Below the pieces are notes generated by a model that worked only from the letters and a program-made list of their open reading frames with translations, was not told the origin of the DNA and searched no databases. Both the position numbers and the translations under genes were made by a program. This document shows, in pieces, positions 1-8,603 of a DNA stretch of 11,900 nucleotides. The DNA comes from Monoraphidium neglectum. Its lineage: Eukaryota; Chlorophyta; Chlorophyceae; Sphaeropleales; Selenastraceae. The stretch spans positions 1 through 11,900 of the forward strand of contig NW_014012134.1 of assembly GCF_000611645.1 (NCBI RefSeq). Direction: 5' to 3'. Positions within the stretch are counted from its first letter, which is position 1, and each line of letters begins with the position of its first letter.

Positions 1-116
1 GTTGGAACAAAGAGGAGGTGGGGTTGGGGAAGAGGGGTTTGGACTAAGAATCCCTTGGCCTGTGGCCTGCCCCTGACCCACAACCGCCGTGACCCGCCCC
101 CCGCCTCCCCCTGCAG
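1..116 (+). other. 3' part of an upstream hslV intron
   Basis: The stretch is G-rich at first, then pyrimidine-rich, and ends in CCCCCTGCAG directly before the first hslV exon. CTGAC and GTGAC motifs at about 73-93 could be branch points. The donor site lies outside the window. No coding content is supported. Confidence 0.6.
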
Positions 117-502
117 CCCACAAGTCCATGCGCATCGCCGCAGACTGCTGCGTCTACACCAACAGCAACTTCAGTGGGTGGCCAGCGCCCTGGGCTTCGG
201 GGGCCTGGGCGGGGCCGGCTGATGTACTGGAGCGGTTACCGCAGCCACCACTAGACATCACACCCGGCACTCTGGCTGGCCAGCCCAACTTCCTCTGCCA
301 TGGTGCCTTGACAGCACTCGCATCGCTCGCATCCCTGCCGCATGCCGGCAAAAGCAAGCTGCGGCGCCGTCTCTCCCTTTGCATACCCGCAGGGTGGCAG
401 CAGATCACGCGCGACGGCAGGGTGCTGCAGGGCCGCGCCAACGCAGCGGAGGTGCTGCCCGCGGAGGAGGGGGCGGAGGGGGCGGCGGCCACCAGCGTCT
501 AG
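117..502 (+). CDS. hslV: HslV/ClpQ proteasome-like peptidase, C-terminal exons (5' partial)
   Basis: HslV is the threonine peptidase ring of the bacterial-type HslUV ATP-dependent protease, kept in some eukaryotic organelles. Two exons are visible: 117-173, after a pyrimidine-rich CTGCAG acceptor, and 393-502, after CCCGCAG, ending in TAG at 500-502. The intron 174-392 starts GTGGGT, and a split Arg codon (a + gg) joins the exons. The joined peptide reads HKSMRIAADCCVYTNSNF, then RWQQITRDGRVLQ. This matches the conserved end of HslV, where bacterial proteins have IA(A/G)DICVYTN shortly before the C-terminus. The catalytic N-terminal Thr and most of the fold lie upstream of the window. About 39 residues follow YTN, rich in Ala and Glu near the end, longer than the usual bacterial tail. 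Identification rests on this short signature alone; the family is likely, the compartment is unknown. Confidence 0.8.
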
Positions 503-882
503 GCGTGGAGGGCGGCGGGGCCCGTGCTCGCTCGCCCACGCGTCGTCGTATGCCCTCCTGTAAGATACTTCGCCACGTATTGTTTTCGCTTACGTGTGGA
601 TGTCTGCAGCTTGGGGTTGAGGGGCGTCGCAAACTTCAAACCCTCACAGCTACTGCAAAACTGCCCAGACTGCTGCTGTCGGGGTTGTGGCTGTGAAACA
701 CGGGCCATGGATATTGACCTAGTTATCAACACCACCAGCAGGCGCCGCAAGCAAGTCAAAAGCCTGCCAAGTACACATCCTGCGTATCATATCTGGCGCG
801 AAAAGTGCAATGAGACAGTGGTGGGCCCAGCCCGAGCCGGCCAGCACACGCTGGGCCTCTCTTGAGCCGTGCGCCCGCCGCC
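503..882. other. Convergent intergenic region and 3' UTRs (hslV / SET gene)
   Basis: About 380 nt separate the stop codons of the plus-strand hslV and the minus-strand SET gene. The left part is the hslV 3' UTR, with TGTAA at 559-563. On the minus strand (TTACA in plus orientation) I found no exact TGTAA for the SET gene, so its 3' end signal is either a variant or lies further left, inside the hslV transcript. The short open frames here lack family motifs and look like chance. Confidence 0.6.
559..563 (+). terminator. TGTAA polyadenylation signal of hslV
   Basis: TGTAA, the typical chlorophyte poly(A) signal, lies 57 nt after the hslV stop codon. Cleavage would be expected some 10-20 nt downstream. 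This is a motif match only. Confidence 0.6.
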
Positions 883-2682
883 TCACGCCAGCACCTCCGG
901 CACGCGCCCGGCGCAGCGCGCCGCCCCGCAAGCGCACGCTGACTCAGCGGTGGCGTGCGCCCTGAATGCGTAATCCACCGTGAGCTCCTCCCCCGCGGTG
1001 ACGCCCCGCAGCGTGAAGAGGCAGAGCCGCTGCTCCCCGCGCACGTCCCAGTTCTGCCACTCGCAGTTGGGCTCGCAGCTGCTCGGGGGCACCGGGGTGT
1101 AGGGGGCAATGGGTGTGGCAGTGGGTGTGGGTGTGAGGGGATGGATGGGGCGTGAGCACCAACAGTTGGTGGAGCGGGGGAGATGGGACAGCTCAAGGGG
1201 AGATGTCACAGCTCAAGCCAATTAGCGTGGACGATGTGGCAACGCTGCTGCCATGACCTTGCACCGCGGCACTTGAAAGGGCGCGTGTGTGGCTGCCGGC
1301 CAGTCCCCGCCGCCACCGCCAAACCGCAGCCCGGTGCGTGCAAGGCTGCCGACGGGTCCCTGCTACAACCACCAAACCGCCAAAACACACCCCATGGCAC
1401 CTGTGGTTGACGAATCGCGCCGGGCCCCCCGCCATGTGCGTCGCGTCCACCACCTCCCCGCCGCTGGGAGTCAGGTCAAAGGCGAACGCGCCGCGCGCCC
1501 CCTCCCGCGCGCGCGCCGCCAGCCGCTCCGCCGCCGCCGCCAGCTGCAGCACCTCCCCCACAAATTCAGCCACAAAGGCGCCCCCAGGGATGTGGTTGCG
1601 CGCAAACAGCCCCCAGCCCTTGGCGGCCCCCGCCCAGCCGGCCTCCACGGCCGCGCCCCGGCCCGAGGCGACCTCCTGGTTGCGGCACGCGGCCCCGCAC
1701 GCGCAGCCGGCGGGACCCGGGCCGCACTGGATGCGCAGCAGGCGATTCATGCAGCCGTCCTCCTCCCGGCAGGCCTGGCCGCATGCGGGGTCGCAGCCGC
1801 AGCGCGGCGGCGCGGGTTCCGGCGCCGCGGCCGCGCTGCTGAAGATGCGCAGGTTGCGGGGGATGAGCTGGTACTGGGGCGGCCCGCCAGGCGGCGGCGG
1901 GGACGCGGCTGCGGCGGCGGTGGCGGTTGCGCTGCGGCGGCGCTGCGGCGCGGCCGTGGCTGCCGGTGTGCCGCCCGCAGCTGGCATGGGGCTGTCGCTG
2001 CGGCGCCCGGAGCTGCTGCTGCGGCGGGGCATTCGCGCCGCCGGTGCTGACGCCGCGGCTGCTCGTGCTCGCCGAGCAACCGGGGCCGCCGCTGCCGCCT
2101 CTGCTGCTGGCGCTGCGGCCGCTACCGCTGCCGCTGCTGCAGCAGCACCCGCCCTACCTCGCCCCGGCGCGGCTGCCGTGACGGCCGGCGACACGCCCCG
2201 CTGCTTGACACGCGGCTTGGGCGGGGCGCGGGGGGCCTGCTGCTGCTGCCGCTGCCTCTTTGCCGGCTGCTGCGGCTGCTTTCCCTGCTGCTGCCGTCCA
2301 CCCTCCCCGTTTTCCCCCTCTTCCCCATCCCCGTCATCTGAGTCATCCTCTTCCGACGATGACGAGGTCCAGTAATCAGAGCTGGCGCTCTCTACAGCCA
2401 ACACCGCCTCCGCCGCCAGCACCGCCTCCACACGCCTGGACGCGGCCCGCCGCGCGCGCGTGGGCCCCGCCGCCGCAGCAGCAGTGGCGGCTGGCACCTG
2501 CTGTTGCTGCTCACGCTGCTGAGCCTGCTGCTTGTCCTCTTGCGCACCAACCATTGGCTCTCGGGCTTCCCCACTCTGTGGCCGCTGGCGCTTGCGGCCC
2601 CCTGCAACAGCACCGCTGCCATCCTTGGCCGCTGCCGCCTCCAACCTTGTGCGCTGCTCCTCTTGCTGCTGCTGCTGCTGCT

Positions 2683-2739
<57 letters not shown>

Positions 2740-4516
2740 CTGCTGCGCCCTCCGCGTCCTGCTCCGCGCCCACGGGCCACGCGCCCCCCGCCTGCAGCTC
2801 AGCCTCTGTCGTCAGCCCCTCCTCCAGCCGCAGCCGCGGCTTGCTGCAGGGCCCGCTGCCCACGTCCACGCGCACCAGCGGCGGCGGCCCAGCCATGGCC
2901 TCCCACTGCAGCGCAGCAAACAGCAGCAGCCCCAGGTCCCGCGGCGCCTCCCCCTGCCAGCCGCCCGGCAGCCGCCGCAGCGCGGCTTCTATGGACGCCG
3001 CCAGCGCCGCCGCCTGCGCCGGGCCGCAGCCCAGTCGCTCCAGAACGTCCGCCCTGTTCGCCGCCACCTCGGCCAGCGCCGCCGCGCTGACGGGGCGCTG
3101 CGCGGAGCTGAGGCGGGCGCCGCAGTCATTGCAGAGCGCCGCGCCGCCGCGGCCGCAGGTGGAGCACCACAGCGGCTCGCCAGTCAGGTGCAGGGGGACA
3201 ATCAGGTAAGGCCCTACCGGCAGCTGCGCGGCGGCTTCTTCGCTCCCATGGCTCCCTGCAGCCCGTCTTGCCGCCACAACCGCCGCCCCGCCGTCATGCG
3301 GTGCCTCGCCCATTCGCATGGGCTGAAGCTGCGCCGGCGGCTGCGACGCCCGTGCATTGGCTGCAGCTGGCAGCGCGCCTGCGTCTGCACCTGCAGCAGG
3401 GCAGCGCCCCGCCCAGCCGCCCTCCTGCGTCGCGGCCGTGCCGGCGGCTTCCGCGCTGCCTGTGACACGCGTCACCTGCCGCTTGCTGGTGCGCCTTGGG
3501 GGTGAGGCCACGGGGCCCCGGGCGGTGGCTGGGCCTGTCGAGGCGACGTCAGCGGCAGTCATCGCGGCCGGGCCAGCGGACGGCCGCGTTGGATGAGGCG
3601 ACACCCTGCGAGTAGCAGAGGCACCCCGCGGCTGCTGCTGCCCATCCCGCCCCTTTTGCCGCCTTTTCTGCGCTGGCCGCTGCTCCTGCTCTTTCTGCTG
3701 CTTCCGCGGCTTCTGCTGCTCCTGCTGCTGCTGCGGCTGCTGCGGCTGCTGCTGCCCCATCAGTTTCCTACCAGGCTGTTCTGGCTCATCCAACTCCATA
3801 GATGCAGGGCGCAACGAGTCGCAGGGCCCCGCGCCCTCTGCTGTAGCCGCTGCCGTTTTCGCTGTCGCTGCCGCCGCCACCGCCACCGCCGACTCCCTCG
3901 TGACGGCAGTTGCTGTGACCATGGACAATGGGCCGCCAGCTGGGTCTCCATCAGGCGGCTGCTGCGCTGCAGCTGTGGGGCGCGGAAGCAGCGGCGCTCC
4001 AGCAAGGCCGCCTTTGGCCACAGGCGACACGCCCTGCGGACTGGATACGGTCATCCCTCTGCCCCTGCCGCGGCCCCGGCTGCTGGCGCGGCGTGCGACG
4101 CTGATCAAACCAGCTGAGGCCGCCCGTGTGTCGCCACCCGGTTGCGAGGCCGGCGTCGGCGCCGCGCTCCCACCAGTCATCGCAGGCGCTGCTGGCGGCC
4201 CCCTGTCAGCAGCGGCAGCCGCGGGGCCTGCAGCGCCGTCAGCCTGAGTGCGACGCTGGCAGCTGCCAGTGCCATTGGTGGGTTGCCCTAGCAATCCCTG
4301 GGACGCCACAGGCAATGGTAGCGGCCCCACGCCTTCGGCTGCCGCCGCCCCCGGCCCCGCCATTCCCAACGTCTCTGACCCCGCCGTCGCAGCCTCGGCA
4401 GCCGCGAGATGGGTGGCCCCCGCCCTGACCGCCGCCACCTCCGCCGCGGCAGCGTCCGCAGCGTCGGCCACCGCAGCGGCCGTCGCGGCGTCCTGCGCCG
4501 AGCCGTTCAGCGGCTC

Positions 4517-4568
<52 letters not shown>

Positions 4569-5406
4569 GCCGCTGCCGCTGCCACCACCGAGCGCTGCAC
4601 TGCGGCCACTGTGGTGTCTGGCCGCGAGGGCGCAAAATCGTACACGTACCAGCAGCCGGGCCGCGCCTCTGGCAGGAGCGTCGCCGCACCGCTCGCGACA
4701 GGGGCGCCAGCGGCAAGGGCGAAGGCGACGGCGGCGTCCATGCAGGCGTACTGGGGCGCGATTCGGTTGCGCATGGGGGCGTGCATGCGCGCAATTCAAA
4801 GTATTCATGACATCAGTTGAAAGCATGGGGGGGGGGGACAAGGGTGCTGCAAGCTCTGGGGATGCTCTGCAGCAGGCGTGCTGCCGTGACAGTGCAATTG
4901 CCACGACCAGAGCCACCATCTCGGGCACCCGCGGCCCTTTGCCCGCCCTGCGAGCGCCGCGCCTGCTGTCGGAGCGTTGTGCGCGGCGGCTCACCGGCTG
5001 CAGCGCCCCGTCAGCGTCTGGCACCCACTCAATGCTGACAGGCAGGTCAACTTGGACGCCCAGGCGGTGGGGCGGCATGTCCATGAATTCAACGCCGCCG
5101 GGGTGCTCATCCCGCTCAGCTGCTGCGCCGCCCGCGCCGCCGCCGCTCGGTCCATTGGGGGCTGCGACCAAAGGCTCCTTTGCTCGGCCTGGACTCTGGG
5201 GCTGCCGTGCAGTGCGAGGGGTGAAAGCACAGGTTAGTAGCAATGGAAAAATACTTTCAGATTCAAACAGGCACAGGGGAGTTGCAAGCTTGTGTCAGCG
5301 GTTGTTGGCGTGGGGTTGGGGGGCACGCAACGAGCGACGCGCTCACCTCGCCCAGTGCCAGCTCGTCCGTGAAGGGCCCTCGTGCGGGGCGCGGCGGCGC
5401 CAGCAT
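883..5406 (-). CDS. AWS-SET-postSET histone lysine methyltransferase (ASH1/NSD/SETD2-like), predicted 1270 aa
   Basis: Nuclear chromatin enzyme that transfers methyl groups from S-adenosylmethionine to histone lysine; this subclass usually acts on H3K36 or H3K4. Minus-strand coding exons: 5406-5347, 5201-4995, 4750-1401, 1078-883 (stop TGA), all with GT-AG introns. They total 3813 nt and phase is kept. The junction at 1401/1078 rebuilds the SET motif RFVNHSCEPNC. Domains: an unassigned segment near residues 70-120; a 17-Gln tract at 151-167; a Gln/Lys/Arg-rich, possibly nuclear-localising stretch about 418-460; a four-Cys motif at 618-632; a 25-Gln tract at 761-785; a Ser/Asp/Glu stretch about 877-905; AWS cysteines about 1073-1111; SET from GWG at 1134-1136 through NHSC (1204-1207) and the catalytic-type Tyr in DYAF (Tyr1242); post-SET CxCGxxxCxG at 1254-1263. 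The start ATG at 5406-5404 has an in-frame TGA upstream in the proposed leader exon. Extra introns inside the 3.35-kb exon cannot be excluded. Confidence 0.86.
1079..1400 (-). other. SET-gene intron splitting the NHSC motif
   Basis: The donor GTGCC follows ...AACCACAG (exon end at 1401) and the acceptor CCGAGCAG ends at 1079. Together they join Asn-His-Ser-Cys of the SET active-site motif with a phase-2 junction. Inside are CACCCACAC-type repeats around 1105-1140. Read through, the frame soon loses SET similarity, so the splice is required. Confidence 0.85.
2663..2737 (-). repeat. CAG/CAA repeat encoding 25 Gln (SET gene)
   Basis: Plus strand shows (CTG)n with a few TTG units; in the gene's sense this is CAG with CAA interruptions, 25 codons of uninterrupted glutamine, directly followed by Glu-Glu. 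It lies in the disordered middle of the SET protein, between the Cys motif and the acidic stretch. Confidence 0.95.
4517..4567 (-). repeat. CAG repeat encoding 17 Gln (SET gene)
   Basis: Sixteen uninterrupted CAG units plus one CAA in the sense of the SET gene, giving 17 glutamines at predicted residues 151-167, flanked by Ala-rich sequence. The lack of interruptions predicts length variation between strains. Confidence 0.95.
4751..4994 (-). other. SET-gene intron with an 11-G run
   Basis: The donor CCG|GTGAGC at 4995/4994 and acceptor CGCCCCAG at 4751 join phase 0, giving ...DGALQP|YACMDAAV. The intron holds a homopolymer of 11 G (plus strand, 4827-4837), read as C11 in the transcript about 76 nt before the acceptor. 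Starting instead at an ATG inside this intron or exon (4786 or 4741) would lose the upstream exons. Confidence 0.75.
5202..5346 (-). other. SET-gene intron with a TACTAAC-like branch site
   Basis: The donor GGCGAG|GTGAGC (5347/5346) and acceptor CACGGCAG (5202) are both phase 0. About 35 nt before the acceptor the sense strand reads CTACTAAC, an excellent branch-point match, followed by a pyrimidine-rich stretch. This supports the upstream exon at 5347-5406. Confidence 0.8.
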
Positions 5407-5842
5407 ATTCCTAAGGTGGCCAAGATACAGCAAAGTGAGTTGTGTGCCAGCCGGAGGCCTCCCGTGGCCGCACCCTGAAGGCACAGCGAATGGCGCCAAT
5501 CCTGAGTTGGGCGCCGCTGCTCGGCCCTCACCTCGCCTTATTTGGACTGCTTGTGCCAAAGCGTGCTGTTCATCTCTACACCACGGAAACTCTCTTGACC
5601 CTTGAAACAGCCTTCCACGTAAAGGCCGCAGATCATGAGTGTCCGAGACTTACAGCTGCTACACACCGGTAGTCACCATACGAGCAGAGGTGCGCTGCTT
5701 GCTCATATGTTACCGCAGCAGTACAAGGGATGAACGCAACCATCGCTTTGCAAGCGAAATTTGGTCTACACCACTGCAACTGGTAGATGGCAAGAAGCGG
5801 AACGCAAGATCAGCAGCCATCCTAGCTCGTTGACAGAGTAGA
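5407..5842. promoter_or_regulatory. Divergent promoter / 5' leader region between SET and DEG genes
   Basis: These 436 nt separate the start codons of two divergent genes, so both promoters and 5' UTRs must lie here (or in the first exons). The left 120 nt form the proposed SET leader intron. From about 5580 the sequence is less GC-rich than the flanking exons. I see no convincing TATA box. No ORF here carries recognisable motifs. Confidence 0.55.
5411..5531 (-). other. Likely 5' UTR intron of the SET gene
   Basis: The sense strand shows GGCGAG|GTGAGG (exon end 5532) and CCACCTTAG ending at 5411, just 4 nt before the proposed start ATG (5406). Joining them puts a TGA in frame upstream of the ATG, in line with a non-coding leader exon. 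The transcription start is unknown. Confidence 0.55.
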
Positions 5843-6394
5843 ATGTTAGCGCCGTGTGATAGGCGCACAGTTGGGTTTCAACCTAACGCACGCTACACTC
5901 GGCACCGTCAGCACTGGGGGCTGCAGCTGTTGCCGCTGTATCGCCGCACGCTCGCTGCAGCGGCCCCCCATGCAAGCGCGCCGGGGAACCCCAACCAGCA
6001 ACGACAGCACGCTGGTCGTCTAAGGGGCCTTCAACATCAGCATGAATGGCAAACAAGCTCGGACGGGCCCGCGCGGCGCACCACCGCCACCGGCACTCAC
6101 TCCGCAGACTTGCTGGCTTGCGTCTGGGATGCGAGCAGCAGCAGCAGCAGCTCCAGCAACAGCAACAGCACTAGCAATAGTAGCATCAGCAGTAGCAGCA
6201 GCCTCAGCAACAGCATACCTTGGCTGCAGCGCGCCGCTCGGATGCTTGGCGGCAGCCTGCTGCTGCTGGCCGCGTCGTCGGTGGGGCCAACCTGCCGCGT
6301 CGCCTCAGCTGGGCCGCTGCAGCCGCCGCCCAGTGTATCTGTGTCGCCCCAGCTGCGGGAACAGTCCCTGCGGGCACAGCAGGTCCTTTTACAG

Positions 6395-6435
<41 letters not shown>

Positions 6436-8518
6436 TGCTGGCGCCGCAGCCCCGCAGCAGGAGCAGCCGGCGCCCGGCGCCGGCCCCACGCCCAGCGGCG
6501 CCGCAGCGGGTGGCGACCAGCAGCAGGCGCAGCAGCAGGCTGCGGCCGCGGACGAGCTGCTGCCGCACGAGCGGCGTGTGGTCACGATATTCGAGTCAAA
6601 CCGGCCGTCGGTGGTCAATGTCAGCCACGTGCGCAGCATGCACCACTTCTTCACGCTGGACCTGAACCGCATGGCGGTCGGCCAGGGCAGCGGCTTCGTG
6701 TGGGACCGTGCCGGTGCGTGCGCGCCTATGAGACTGGGGCGCAAGGCGGGGGGGCCAGGGGCAGCTGGAGGGCCCTGGATTGGGTGCGCTGGCTAGATGG
6801 GTGCGCGTGCGGGTGTGAAGGCAGCATGCGAGCGGCGCAGCCGCGCTGGGTAGGGGTGCTGGGCTGGCGTCATGGTGGCACGCCTCGCAGGCCGGCAAAT
6901 TCCACTCCCGTTTCAACATGTCATCCTGGATGGCCCATGCCGGGTGGCGTCTGCCCCATGCCCAGGCCATGTCGTCGTTGCGGCGCACACGGTCAAGGGC
7001 GCGTCCGAGGTGAAGGTTACCCTGCACGACCAGACCACCGCCACCGCGCGCGTCGTGGGCGCGGACCCTGCCTCGGACATCGCTGTGCTGCAGCTGGCGC
7101 TGCCTCGTACGCGGACCGAGGCGCTGCGACCGGTGGTGCTGGGCAGCAGTGCGGGGCTGCGGATCGGGCAGGTGGGTGACGGCTGGCTGTGTCATCGCAC
7201 AGCCGTCAACTGCTGAGTCAGCGACCAATTGCTCAGCAGGATCTAGCTGTATCGTCTCATCGGGCTTGCACCTTGTCCTGCGTGCGCACGTGGCTCCATC
7301 ATTCCCTTTCCTTGAGTTGCGCTGTTGTGCACACTCCAACTCATCTTGTCACCTGCCACACCCATTTTCGCCCATCCACCCAAAACCCAGCTCCATTCCG
7401 CCTCGCCCAACTCCCTGCCCCCCATTCCAGTGGGTCTGGGTGCTGGGAAATCCCTGGGGCCTGGAGCACACCCTGAGCCAAGTGAGCGCGGAGCGGCTCC
7501 GGGATGCTCTCCTCAGCCAGTAGCCAGCCGAATGGCACATGTACGTGCGCTAATTGTTGCCGGCTTGCGCAGGCGGATGGGTCGTGTGATGCTTGTCATG
7601 TAATACAACAACACACGCACCCGCCAACCCACATTACAGGGTATTGTGGGCGGCCTGGGGCGCGAAATGGGTGCGGGGCTGTGGGCCCTGAAGAACGCCA
7701 TCCAGACGGACGCCGTCATCAACACCGGCAACTCGGGCGGGCCGCTCCTGGACTCCAGGGTGCGCTCTTGGTGTGTCTGTGGTGCAGGCTGTGGGTAAAG
7801 AGCCCACTTGCTCCTCCCTCATGCGACTTGGCAGCAGCAAATGCCTCCGATTGCGTGCTCACCAACGTGCACTTGCCGCCGCCGCTGCTGCCGCTGCCGC
7901 CGCCGCCGCCGCTGCTGCTGCTACTGCTGCTGCTGCACTGCTGCTGCTTCTTCAATACGTTCAACCTGCGCTTAACCCGACATCTCCCTTCCACTTTGCT
8001 CATTGCCCTGCGCTGGGCCCAGGGCCGCGTGGTGGGCGTGGCCATCGCACTCCCCGACTCTGGGGCCAGGGCGGGGCCCCAGGGCGTGGGCCATGCCGTG
8101 CCCATTGACGCGGTGCGCCGGATAGTGGAGCAGCTGCTGGCGCACGGCCGCGTCAAGAGGCCCTCCATGGGGGTGGTGCTGGCGCCGCAGCAGGTGAGTA
8201 CCTAGACGAACTCGTGCACTAGAAATGGGCCGTGTGTGTCTAGTTGCGATTGTGGGCGTCCTTGTCTTTGTGGGTGTGGCCGGCAGCGCCGACGCGGCGA
8301 CTCACTTGGATGACGGCGCTGGACCAGACACCGCCATGGGGTGCGTGCATGCGTTGGTTGGGGCGCGCCAGGCCATCCGTGCCGCCTGCAGCTGCTATCC
8401 ACTGTAGCCATGACGGCAGGTGCATCCAGAGCTCCGGCCTTTTCCAGAAAGACCCACTTCCTTGCACCCCTAGCCCACACCGCTGCTCTCCTCGGGCCAT
8501 CACGCACATGCCCGAGCG

Positions 8519-8557
<39 letters not shown>

Positions 8558-8572
8558 ACACCACACTCTCAC

Positions 8573-8603
<31 letters not shown>

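Noticed and set aside
3201..3211. Perfect-looking plus-strand splice donor CAGGTAAG
   Set aside because: It lies antisense within the uninterrupted SET exon; no plus-strand exon with protein motifs adjoins it.
1287..3505. Two long plus-strand open frames (1287-2375, 362 codons; 2504-3505, 333 codons) opposite the SET gene
   Set aside because: They are rich in Ala, Pro, Leu, Cys and Arg without motifs, as expected when GC-rich repeat-laden coding DNA is read on the other strand. The minus-strand frame carries the clear AWS-SET signatures.
4239..5243. Minus-strand open frame of 334 codons read straight through 4995
   Set aside because: Only its upstream part (4995-5201) is used as an exon. 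Beyond the GTGAGC donor it becomes Arg/Gly/Ala-rich and overlaps the poly-Gln exon in another frame.
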